This document shows positions 30,662 through 41,973 of a stretch of DNA of 64,000 bases, piece by piece. The stretch spans positions 65,961 to 129,960 of the forward strand of contig MU130578.1 in the NCBI GenBank assembly GCA_015039465.1, given 5' to 3'. Position 1 is the stretch's first letter. Each line of letters opens with the position of its first letter. The notes below the pieces were generated by a model. That model ran no database searches, had not been told where the DNA came from, and saw only the letters and a list, made by a program, of their open reading frames with translations. Position numbers and translations under genes: made by a program. Source of the stretch: Phlegmacium glaucopus (lineage: Eukaryota; Basidiomycota; Agaricomycetes; Agaricales; Cortinariaceae).

Positions 30662-33600
30662 TCAATCTCTTCCTACTCTCTCCCTTGTAGTTACAACTTC
30701 AAGCTCTAATTTCTCTGCTTCATTCCATCTTCCCTGATGCCTATATGTGCTTGATAGATTTTCCATGCTGTTGAGGGTGTCTGGATGTTCTGCACCAAGC
30801 AGCTTCTGGTTCATATCCATGACTTGAACCTGCAGCTGCTCTGCCTCATTCCACCTTCTCTGATCGCTGTATGTGCATGCTAGATGTGCCATGCTGTTGA
30901 GGGTGTTTGGATGTTCTGCACTCAGCAGCTTGTGGTTCATATCCATAACTTGAACCTGCAGCTGCTCTGCCTCATTCCACCTTCTCTGATTGCTGTATGT
31001 GCATGCTAGATGTGCCATACTGTTGAAGGTGTCTGGNNNNNNNNNNNNNNNNNNNNNNNNNNNNNNNNNNNNNNNNNNNNNNNNNNNNNNNNNNNNNNNN
31101 NNNNNNNNNNNNNNNNNNNNNNNNNNNNNNNNNNNNNNNNNNNNNNNNNNNNNNNNNNNNNNNNNNNNNNNNNNNNNNNNNNNNNNNNNNNNNNNNNNNN
31201 NNNNNNNNNNNNNNNNNNNNNNNNNNNNNNNNNNNNNNNNNNNNNNNNNNNNNNNNNNNNNNNNNNNNNNNNNNNNNNNNNNNNNNNNNNNNNNNNNNNN
31301 NNNNNNNNNNNNNNNNNNNNNNNNNNNNNNNNNNNNNNNNNNNNNNNNNNNNNNNNNNNNNNNNNNNNNNNNNNNNNNNNNNNNNNNNNNNNNNNNNNNN
31401 NNNNNNNNNNNNNNNNNNNNNNNNNNNNNNNNNNNNNNNNNNNNNNNNNNNNNNNNNNNNNNNNNNNNNNNNNNNNNNNNNNNNNNNNNNNNNNNNNNNN
31501 NNNNNNNNNNNNNNNNNNNNNNNNNNNNNNNNNNNNNNNNNNNNNNNNNNNNNNNNNNNNNNNNNNNNNNNNNNNNNNNNNNNNNNNNNNNNNNNNNNNN
31601 NNNNNNNNNNNNNNNNNNNNNNNNNNNNNNNNNNNNNNNNNNNNNNNNNNNNNNNNNNNNNNNNNNNNNNNNNNNNNNNNNNNNNNNNNNNNNNNNNNNN
31701 NNNNNNNNNNNNNNNNNNNNNNNNNNNNNNNNNNNNNNNNNNNNNNNNNNNNNNNNNNNNNNNNNNNNNNNNNNNNNNNNNNNNNNNNNNNNNNNNNNNN
31801 NNNNNNNNNNNNNNNNNNNNNNNNNNNNNNNNNNNNNNNNNNNNNNNNNNNNNNNNNNNNNNNNNNNNNTCTTGCTCATGTCCATAACTTGAACCTCCAG
31901 CTGCTCTGCTTTATTCCACCTTCCCTGATTCCTGTATGTGCTTGCCAGATTTGCCATACTGTTGAGGGTGTTTGGATGTTCTGCACCAAGCAGCCTCTTG
32001 CTCATGTCCATAACTTGAACCTCCAGTTGTTCTGCCTCATTCCACCTTCCCTGATTACTGTATGTGCTTGCTAGATGTGCCATACTGTTGAGGGTGTTTG
32101 GGTGTTCTACACCAAGCAGCTTCTTGGTCATATCCAGAACTTGAACCTGCAGCTGCTCTGCCTCATTCCACCTTCCCTGATTCCTGTATGTACTTGCTAG
32201 ATTTGCCATACTGTTGAGGGTGCCTGGATGTTCTACACCAAACAGCTTCTTGTTCATATCCATAACTTGAACCTCCAGCTGCTCTGCCTCCTTCCACCTT
32301 CCCTGATAACTGTATGTGTTTGCTAGATGTGCCATACTGGTGAATATGTCTGGATGTTCTGCACCAAGCAGCTTCTTCCTCATGTTCATAACTTGAACCT
32401 GCAGCTGCTCTGCCTCACTCCACCTTCCCTGATTCTTGTATGTGCTTGCTAGATTGGCCATACTGGTGAGGGTATATGGATGTTCTGCACCAAGTAGCTC
32501 CTTTCTCATGCCCATAACTTGAACCCCCAGATGCTCTGCATTGTCCCAGTCTCCATTCTCCTCCATTACTAGTGAAAAATTGGTCCATTTATCATCACAG
32601 TACTGCTCAATATATCCTATCTGCCTTCTATGTAACTTGTTGGCCTTAATATGTGGAAGAATCAACCGTCGCAGTGCATAATCCTGACTTTCAAATCTCC
32701 ATGGAATTGCACAGGACAAGATTATGCTTCCCATCTGACACATTCTTTGCTGCTCAGATTTTGACATTCTCTCTTGACTCCAGTAATGCACCAGAGGATG
32801 AACAGACAACATTTTAGATGATTGTCCTCTTTTTATCAATGAGAATGAAAGAAGGACACTGATTCCTTGTCCAAATATGAACTCATCCCAGTGACCATCA
32901 TTGTCCAAACCAAGCAGAGTATAATCCAGTGAAGTGATTGCCTGAGGTAACCTTTCAGCTACATCACTATCAATAACATATTTGATGGCCTCTTCAGCAG
33001 CAGATCGGAATATATCTTTAGAAATATTGCTATGATGATAGAAAGCACATATTTGAAGTATTAGAATTGCAGCCTGGGCTGCTTGTGCATCTCCAGCAGT
33101 GGAATGACCACTGGCCCTCTTTTCTATTTCTTTGAAAGAAAGATCCCAAGTGCCATACACTGTTTTATTATACTTTGATGCCCCTGTGAATGTAGCATCT
33201 GACATAAGAGCCTGACGATGCACTGAGAATTGCCTCAGATATTGATCAATATCACATCTCCCAGCCATAATATAGGCCCCAGCATGATCAATAGCAAGAG
33301 GAATGCAGCCAAGTTCAGTCACAATCTTTTTGCCAGCTTCTAGATGCTCAGGCAATGGATGCAAATAGCTAGCTTTGAGAAGAAGAGTTATAGCATCTGG
33401 TACCTCCATTTCATGGATCTCAATGTTGTTCCCAAATGATACAATCCTTCCCATGGATTGGTTTCTGCTAGTAATGAGAATGTTACCTCTGTTGCATGGG
33501 GGAATGAACTTGTCCACCACCTCTGGAGGAGGATCATCAGCATTATCAAACACAATCAACCATTCTTCTTGGAGAGAAGATATCCACTGGAGGACAGACT

Positions 33601-34860
33601 CAACTGAGCCATCCACATGGGAATCTTGGGCAGCAGGAAGGCTAGATATGCCCTTGAGAGACATTTCAATGCTCTCCTGAGAGGAAGCATCAACCCAGAA
33701 GACATGTAAAAAACTGTCAAGAAATAAATCCAGTGTTGTGAATGACAGAGTAAGAACCCTTACCTGTCAGACATTTCTTCTATGAACTTGAGACAAATTT
33801 GGGTCTTTCCAATGCCTCCCAATCCCCAGAGGAGACAAGAGCGCCTTGACATTAGCCTACTAGTAGCACGATGAACAAAAATCTTCCCAAGTTTATCAAG
33901 TACATCTTTCCGTCCAGTAAAGATTGGGCTGGAGTTGGGTTTTCGAGTTACAGGGACCTTCATCTGCCCTTCACTAGTATTGGCGGGGAAAATAGTGACA
34001 TTGTTCTGTATGTACAATTATTGCTAAATCATACACGACTTACGAGAAAGACTTACTACGAAAGTGCCACCAGTGATGAGGGTATTCTGGGCATTCGCAA
34101 GGAGGCCCAAGGCTAATTGTTGAGCCTGCCGATCATGAGCGAAAGCCGATAGAACATGGTGTAAGCAACTCACCGATGGATTTTGTTGCGATTCTATGGA
34201 TCTTAATTTGGCTTGCATTACGGCATCAGGCGAGGGCGAATTTCCTTCCGGATGAGCTGCAGGAGCGACAGCCAGAGCGGAAACCGAAGCGGAGACTTGG
34301 AGTTCATGGGTACTCTGATCAACGAGGATGATTGAGTAGTGATGGATATGATGGACTAAGTTGAACACTCACATTAGCGCCAGCGGCTGGAATGCTTACA
34401 GGAGTAAGATCATTGATCGCCAAAGTGGAAACCGAAGTAGAGAGTAGGTTATGGGCGGCCTGATCGACGACGATGATTGAGTAATTATGGATGCGATGGG
34501 CGAAGTTGAACGCTCACAGTAACGCTAGCGACTGGAACGCTTACATCCCGCTCATTGACCGCCAAAGCGGAGACCGAAGTAGACGCTAGGTCATGGGCAG
34601 CCTGATCGATGACGATGGTTAAATACATAAGGATGCGATGGGCGAAGTTGAACGCTCACAGTCACGCCAGCGAGTTGAATAACTTGTGCGCTTGCAGCCG
34701 CAGCATTAGCGGGAACGGATAGCATGGGATCAGCGGTGCTTGTTTTGATGGTCGATGTCGAAGTTGCTGGTTCAGAGCTTGAACCCAGAGCATCGTTGAT
34801 CGTCAGAGATGAATATTTTGATTTCTTCGGCTTGACAATTTTCTTAAAGATGCGCTTCAT
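30662..34860 (-). CDS. NB-ARC/TPR NLR-type STAND protein (contains assembly gap)
   Basis: Seven exons (34860-34660, 34601-34518, 34459-34373, 34314-34174, 34125-34057, 34005-33764, 33713-30662) keep one frame. The N-terminal ~195 residues are low-complexity with a Lys-rich start (MKRIFKKIVKPKKSK) and duplicated exons, followed by NTLITGGTFV. NB-ARC motifs: P-loop GLGGIGKTQ, Walker B WLIVFDNADD, GNILITSRNQ, GLPL-like GCIPLAIDHAGAY, MHD-like SVHPLVHYW. The C-terminus is a run of 42-residue kinesin-light-chain-type TPRs (SMANLASTYRNQGRWNEAEQ), at least eight visible, with a gap of 833 N inside. The gene ends after RERVGRD. Such proteins are proposed fungal non-self recognition switches, with the TPRs sensing ligand. 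Confidence 0.88.
30700..32560. repeat. Tandem 126-bp TPR-coding repeats, interrupted by the gap
   Basis: Repeats of 126 bp (42 codons) encode nearly identical TPRs. Neighbouring units differ mostly at a few codons (M versus L in QVQVxDM; SK, NK or TK after DM). High DNA identity between units indicates recent amplification or homogenisation, as known for NLR-type repeat genes in fungi. Confidence 0.85.
31037..31869. other. Assembly gap (833 N) within the TPR array
   Basis: The sequence is N from 31037 to 31869. Counting codons across it gives 278, which does not equal the 7 + 42k expected for whole TPR units, so the gap length is probably an estimate and the repeat number is unknown. Plus-strand frames covering the gap are artefacts. 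Confidence 0.95.
34361..34660. repeat. Tandem exon-intron duplications (~142-bp unit) in the NLR 5' part
   Basis: Exons at 34601-34518 and 34459-34373, with their flanking introns, are diverged copies of one unit; the start of the exon at 34314 is a third. They read AAHDLASTSVSALAV, AAHNLLSTSVSTLAI and STHELQVSASVSALAV. Intron copies share GTGAGCGTTCAACTTCGCCC-like donors and GATCAG acceptors. All units are phase 0, so duplication preserved the frame. Confidence 0.75.
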
Positions 34861-37410
34861 ATCTTTGAACAGTGAGTTGTGGTGAGCGATAGAGGTGATG
34901 AGCGTCGGAAAGAAAGATGCTCTCGATTACATAAACAGCAACTCGATTAAGAGCTCCCACAGTCTAGCACTCACATCAGCATCACCACTTGCTACAACGT
35001 TGTTCGTCAATCTTCTATCTGGTTCTTCCTCCTCATCTCCAATATCCCGTGCTAGGAATTACCAATGAAAACACCCTCGAATGCACTGGCCATCGGACGA
35101 ACCTCGTCACCCCTGGCGAGAAACAAATGAACGACTCGGGCTCTCATGGTACCGAGGTTTCTTATACCGATCATTATTCCACCACATAACTTTTTTGGAT
35201 GTCAGGCTGCGAAACACGACGCAAGAAACGGGTCAAAAATATCGTGAACGGATATCCGATATTCAATAACAATTTTGCCACTGTTGATAGACTTGAAGGT
35301 CCTCTCTCCTAATTCATTCAAGGTGTAAACTGATGCCTTGCAGCATCATCAATAGGATCTTACGAAAAGACTCTTGTTCAGCTTGCTAATACCGACTTCG
35401 AAATAGAAGTCTGAAGTACTAAGATTAATGGAATGCAACTTTATGCCTGGCAAGGTATATCTTCCGTTCCTAGCCTCCCCATTTCTTCCTTATTATTCTT
35501 GCGTATAGAACATCGAAGAAATGTGAATTATCTTGAATCTCTCACGGAACTCTCCGATGAAACCATGTAGAAACAGAGAAACAACTCCATGAAGACCTTG
35601 GTCCATGATAGCATTATCCCTGTGTCATTGCTCAGCGTATACCATCGTCGCCGGAACAGACCTCAAGGACGCCCAAATTCGCGACCAACTCCCAAAGATC
35701 GAAGATCTCAATGATCGTCATCATGGACAGCATCATCAGCTAATTCCGAGAACTACCCACCCCAGATTCTACCACAGTTCGACAACTCGATGAATTCAAC
35801 CGCCATAGATAAGCAACAAGGTTCTCGTCTACAAGGCAAGTCGAGAAATCTCTTCATTCCTATTTTAAACGCTAATGTTATTGATTGACGTAGGTATTTG
35901 AGCTATATTGTGTTGGATCATTCAAGAGCTCTAGCGTGATTCGTCCGACTCCAATGACGTTTAAGGGACGATAGGGGAGCCAGCGTTTTCCGAAGTTGTT
36001 GGTGATATTCCTGTCGATGTCGTTAGGAGGCACATCGCATCTGAGTCCGTTGACGATGGGTTCCTTGTCGTCGTTGATGGCGGTCTTCTTCGAAAATCCG
36101 CCGCCGAGGATGTTGAGTTTGACTAGTGTTTGGTCTGGTAGCACATACATTTATTGGGGAACGGATAATCGAGAAGCCCCACTGCGATTATGCAATACTC
36201 AATCCCCTTCATCACGCAACTAGCTTAAAACGATAGATGGTACGCCAATCCTTATCTCCAAGCGAGCATCTTCCCAAGTCAACGGAAATTGATCCCCAAC
36301 TCTGCTCTGCCCCTCTCCCAGCAATCCTGTATAATCAGTTCCGGGATGCCCCCGAAACCTGCGCCTAACACTCCGGCCAAAGTAAGTTTGAAAAGAGTGT
36401 CATTGTGGACAGTCTTTTTGGGAGTGATTTCAAAGCCAAATATTTGAGCACCTATAAGGTTTTTTTATACCTTAGTTTGGACCTGTCTAATGATTTTTAT
36501 TTCGTAGGTATTGAAACAAATGACCTTTGGCCTCATAGACCATGAAGCATTGTAGGTCCTCGTCGAGAACTACTAGCTCTTGGACTCGGTCTATCCAAGA
36601 GTATTCCTTCAGGAGAATAATTGTTAATACTTTATGAATACTTTAATATTTTTAATTGTACTAGTGGCTTCTGAATGCTGTGGACGCTCCACTGCCTCCA
36701 GAGTGCCCAAGACTAACATAATTACAACGGGTCCCAATTTAATAGTCAAGGCAAATTTACCATTGGATGATCGCGATGATGATTACTTTTGAAAAATATA
36801 ATACGAATCAGCTAATTAAAACCCACTATTTCCCCAGAGAATCATCATTTTGAAATCTTGCACAAACTAGTTAGTTATATGCAAACTTCCACAGAATAGT
36901 ATCAAGAACGGTTGTACAATGATGATGGCCTGGGGTCGAGCCTGCAATTTGCAACATGCAACATGGTTTCACATCACAGAACGTGGAATAAGACAAATAC
37001 TACTCCTAATTTATGGGTTACAAGACACACTTGTTGCTCCTAATAACTGGGTCACGCAGCATGTCTCGCACCTACAAAAACCTTGAGTCCTGGCTGCTTC
37101 TTGGGTTGGGAAGTACCAAGTATTTTCACCCAATACATACCAGCAACTCAAATTTACATCCAAATGTCGCGTAAGAATTTCTCTTGAAATATTACAATCT
37201 AATATTACTTCACATGCTAGTGACTCGCAAAGATTTCATATACTCACGAGCCCATTTCAAATGTTAATATGTACATTGCCGTCTGCACCTAGCCTCAAGT
37301 TAAACTCAACATTGCCTCAAGTTTTCGGTCACAAGTTATGTTATAAGCACTCATAAACTTATCAATACTATGCTGTCAGTTGTCACTCGCCCCGACGCCC
37401 ACCAGCTGCC
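34861..37410. other. No supported gene
   Basis: About 2.5 kb. The frame at 35878-36150 (minus, 90 residues, containing PYRPLNVIGVGRITLELL) and a plus-strand piece near 35640-35740 (TDLKDAQIRDQLPKIEDL) look protein-like but I recognise neither and no splice model joins them. They may be gene relics. Upstream of 34860 lies the NLR promoter; 37300-37410 is the likely promoter of the next gene. Confidence 0.4.
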
Positions 37411-38325
37411 ATGGCCCATTACAGTGCCCACAACGCCGTCTATTTCGATTTCGACTATTTCATGACTTCTGCACTCGAAGTTGCCACTAATCGTGCCAAC
37501 AGGCTGGCATCTCTGGACGCCTTGCAGCGGACAGTCAGGCAACATACTACCATTTCCCTCTCCAACCCTATTCCCCCCGACCCTACTTCCCTCTCCAACC
37601 TTCTATCACATGTCTCCGAGATTTTCCAAGTCATCATCGGTCTGATCCGCTGCGTTGGGGTTATCGCTACATATGCGATTATTGCCATCCTTGTTGCCGT
37701 TCCGATGTGGTTTCTCTCGACCGCGCTGACCAGTTTTTTTGCGGGAAGCCCTCCTCTTACCGTCGTGTGCGTGGCAGTTCTTGGAATCGGATTTGTCGCT
37801 ACAATTCGTAAACTCGGCCAAGAACAGGATATCCTGGTTGCCTTTCGCCACGAGGCTCAGGAGCTTTCCACGGCGTACGACTGTGTTAAATTCAACGATA
37901 AGAACGAATTCTTGATGGCCACAGAGACACCAGGATGCTTTGATCTGTGTCAAGATGTCCAAGTTAGGGCACTTTATCCTGCCATAGCGCCGTGTCAGTT
38001 GAGCTAATGATTTGTGGTTTTTTCAGGAGAGATTTCTCAATAAGCGTCGGGAAATTGATAAACTACATGAACGAGCGAAGGTGCATTCTCCCGTTGTCCG
38101 CCGCTTCAGATGTTAGTGTACTGACGACCTGCATTCTTGTTTAGGAGAGGTTTACCGACATTTTGATCGACGTGGTGGCCAACAGAGCTGATAAACTTCC
38201 AGGCTTTGAGCGAGTCAATGAAATCCAACTGCGCGACTACCTCAGACGAGCCCTTCATGAGGTGAAACTATCAAATACAATTTTCCGATTGACTTCCTGC
38301 TAATGCATTACAGATTCAAGAATGA
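37411..38325 (+). CDS. Membrane protein of unknown function (two transmembrane segments)
   Basis: Four exons (37411-37962, 38027-38080, 38145-38261, 38314-38325) encode 244 residues. Residues about 80-135 hold two hydrophobic segments (GVIATYAIIAILVAVPMWFL and VVCVAVLGIGFVATI) separated by a short loop. The C-terminal ~100 residues are charged and probably helical (ERFLNKRREIDKLHERAK). The last exon contributes only IQE and the stop. There is no signal peptide and no known domain. Small exons with canonical GT..AG ends and preserved frame support a real gene. Confidence 0.65.
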
Positions 38326-39655
38326 AACCTCGCACTATACACCCCTGAATGACACAGAAGTGCTAAAGGTCAAGCAGCCGCGTACTCATTCTTATTTTGA
38401 TAGGGATCTGCCGCTATGGCCGTTGGTTTTGGCCACATCCCATTTGATACAGCCAATGCTCTGTTTGCTATTACGCTATACTCTATCATCATACTTACAA
38501 TTGCTATTGTCTTTATACTTGTAGAATCTGGCTATGTGATTATCTTCTGACCTTCAGGGTGCTGCTTCGGACGGTGACCCTATGGGTGCTTATTTCGTAG
38601 TTTTCCTCATGTATCTACATCGTTGGGATATCACGATCCCCAGGGGCACCAGGGAGGAGGTCCCCTGAGCTCGTGCGGGCGTCATTGGTCAAATTTATTA
38701 AGTAGATACATTTGGATTTGTAGAAATCCAAATTATCCAATCCTAGAATACGAAGGGGATTTATTTTGTGTGTACTGCGACTTTTGAGCCTTTTGAAGCC
38801 TTTTTCGTCTTTTCGATTGCTCAGATGGATGGATTCGGCACATGGCGAGGGCAGCCGTTACAAACTTACATTTCGGCGATTTAGGACGGCCCGTTACGCG
38901 TTACTGCTGAATAGACCGACATGGGACAGTACCTCAGGCCTCAATTCCGAAGAGTCTTCTATTCCTTCGAGGAACGAAGAGCAGGTCGTATCAGCACAGT
39001 ACTAGTAACAAAGATATAATATTAATTTTTTTCTGCTGCACGACCGTTTCAGGCCTCTCTAATCCCCCGATCAAAATACCGTGACTTAAACAATCACAGA
39101 TATGTAAATAATGAACCCTCCCCTCCATAAATCTGCTTATTACTGAAAAAATCTATAGGTAGTAAGTATGCCGGCATATCGCCCATATTTGCAATAACAG
39201 TAATGGTATACAATTTGGATCCTTCTGTTTGTAATCAGATAACACAAAAACGTGAGGAAAGATCTTGAGAAGCAGAGAACTTGAAAGGTTCCGAGTCGAA
39301 GGTTTGCAGTAGGTTCGCTGTTGGATTGGTTGGAGACCTTATAAAAAATAAATCCAAACCCCCTCATCGATCCGTGACCCGTCTTTATATATACGGCTGT
39401 GTAATGAATGAACTTGAGGAGCTTTCGCTGAAACGGGCGGATCTAATCGATTATGTAAGTGACTTCCAAGGAGACCAAAGCTTCCAAATTGACTTCTAAA
39501 ACCTACGAGAACTCCCCATTCATTAGCTTTTTTAGCACACATCTTTCATCGATTAGATAGTGGAGGGGGAGCTCAATTTGTGCAATTCGCTATTTTTCGT
39601 TTACATTGATAGTATACAAGGAAAAGAGAAAAAATTGTTTGTCACTTTTTTGATT
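38326..39655. other. Intergenic, no supported gene
   Basis: About 1.3 kb without a convincing frame. It holds the 3' flank of the membrane protein (plus) and of the aldehyde dehydrogenase (minus). Confidence 0.5.
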
Positions 39656-41973
39656 TTACATACGGTGTCTCAAGTTGACGTGGACAGCTTTGACATTTGT
39701 ATAGCTGCAAAAGAAGTAAAGATGGCGAACAGTGAGTAAACGAACAGACTCGTTGAAGGAAGAAGAAGAAAAGAAGGAAACACATACTTCGAAAGAGCAT
39801 ATTCTCCCATTTCGCGTCCGATACCGGATTGTTTGTAACCACCGAAAGGAACTTGTACGTGCAATTGGTTGACACAGTTGATCTTGAGAGGGAAAGGGAG
39901 GAAGAGACGAAAGAATTGAGCATTCACTTCCGGGCGGAAGGGATAGAAGAACTCACCCAAGCAGTTCCAGCTTGAAGTTTATGAGCAGTCTCGATTGCAC
40001 GGTTAAGATTCTGAGTGAAGACGGCGGCCGCAAGTCCGTAAACTTATCGTAAAACAAAAAAAAAAACGTTAGCGTCTAAAACCGAAAGCGGAATTTGGGG
40101 GGAGGGAAACATACGAGTATCGTTAGCTTGTTTGATCACATCTAGAAAATCGATGAGCTTTCCCGTCCAGCGGCCAAATAGTTAAGAAAAAGACAAAGTA
40201 TACCTGCTTCATCCTCAAACTTGATCACAACGCCAACAGGACCGAAAATCTCTTCCTTGACAATCTTCATATCAGGCGTCACGTTGGTAAAGATGGTAGG
40301 CTTGATGAAATATCCTGTGTCGCCATGACGGTCACCTCCTTGATGAAGCGTTGCGCCATCCTTCTTCCCAGACTCAATGTATCCCATAATACGCTATCGA
40401 AAAAAATAATTCAGTAACAGGGGTCAAGTAGAATGTCAGAGTGAAAATGGAGTACGAACGTCGTATTGAACTTGAGAAACTTGAGGACCCTGGTCGATAC
40501 CATTACCGAACGGGTCTCCAACTTTGATCGAATTGGCTTTGGCAGTGAAGCGCTTGAGGAACTCATCGTAGATCCCAGCCTGCACGAAGATTCGAGATCC
40601 GGCGCAGCATGCTTGACCATGATTCCAGCTTATCATCCAAAATGTTTAAGTCCATGATTCCTTAGCCTACAAGTTAAATTCAATAACTCACAAGATACCA
40701 TGCGCAGCCCAGTTAACAGCCTGGTCCAAATCGGCATCATCGAAAATGATGTTCGGACTCTTTCCTCCTAACTCAAGGGTGACAGGCTTCAAGTTGGATT
40801 TGGCAGCTGCTTCCATGATTTTACGTCCGACGAGCGTGCTACCAGTGAAGGCGACTTTTCCGATTTTCATGTGGGATGAAATAGCAGAGCCGGCAGTTGG
40901 CCCGTATCCGGTGAGGAGGTTGAAGACACCAGGGGGGAAACCAGCTTCTTTGATGAGGTTACACATGCGGATAGCAGTGAGAGGTGTGAACTCGGAGGGC
41001 TAAAAGCGTCTTGTGGTTTGAACATAGTGGGGAAGGTATGGAAGGGAAACGCACCTTCATGACGATAGTGTTTCCTGTGGCGAGAGCAGGACCAACCTTC
41101 CATGACCACATAAGGACTTTTGGGAGAGGGGAATAAGAGAAAGAAAATAATTCGATATGTTGTTAGAGGTCTTACGGGGGAAGTTCCCTGGTTATAGCAC
41201 TGGATGAGACGAGATTCACTAGTAAAGACAACGGAACTCACATGGAATGATCTGGCCTACGACTCCAATGGGTTCATGACGAGTGTATACCAATTTGTTC
41301 TCGTCAGTCTAAGAAACGCAAGCATTAGTCCAGTAAATAAAGGTCTTCAAATTCCTGACCTCGATGGATTGACCAGTGATCTTGTCTGCCCAACCAGCGA
41401 AATACTTGATAACTGAGATAGAGAAATTCACATCAACTCCACGAGCCCAGTTGAAGGTTTTGCCTAAAGATATATTTCAATCAATAACCGTTTTCGATAA
41501 CATTTGGAGGAAATGGAAGTACCGTTATCCAAGGCCTCGAGAGCGGCCAATTCATCAAAGTCACGCTCCATGAGCTGAGCAAGTTTCCATAACAGATTCG
41601 ATCTAAGGCTTCCTCCAGCGTTCAAGCCCCACGTAGTCTCAAATGCCTTCTGGGCAGCCTCGACAGCAATATCCACATCCTCCTCAGTTGCCTCTGAGAC
41701 TTTTGTGATCAACTGGCCGTTGGCTGGAACGAGAGATGGTCAGTATGGTGCAGGGTCAAACGGAGAAAGAAATGTTCACGAACTAGGGTTGACAACACTG
41801 ACAAATATAGGTCAGTACTTATATTATGATTGGAGAATGGAGAGAAGCGCCCACTCGATAGTAGTGCCCTTGCGGCCATCAACAAACTGGCCGTTGATGA
41901 ATAAGCCAGTGTTAAAGGACGTTTTACCCTTGTACACCTCGGTATCCCATTCGTGTGAAAAGACCTCTGGCAT
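39656..41973 (-). CDS. Aldehyde dehydrogenase, NAD(P)+-dependent
   Basis: Fourteen exons join in one frame to 500 residues, the usual ALDH1/2-class length: 41973-41855, 41797-41784, 41723-41523, 41463-41360, 41308-41242, 41187-41176, 41116-41055, 40999-40692, 40628-40460, 40393-40204, 40141-40115, 40042-39957, 39882-39788, 39704-39656. The catalytic Cys lies in [11 protein letters not shown], the general-base Glu in TLELGGKSP, and the cofactor glycine motif is [15 protein letters not shown] and [13 protein letters not shown] are also present. It oxidises aldehydes to acids, probably in the cytosol (no targeting peptide seen). Exons of 12, 14 and 27 nt are unusually small. All key residues are intact. 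Confidence 0.92.

Noticed and set aside
30990..32074. Plus-strand frames across the N gap
   Set aside because: They consist of N-derived residues and antisense of the TPR repeats.
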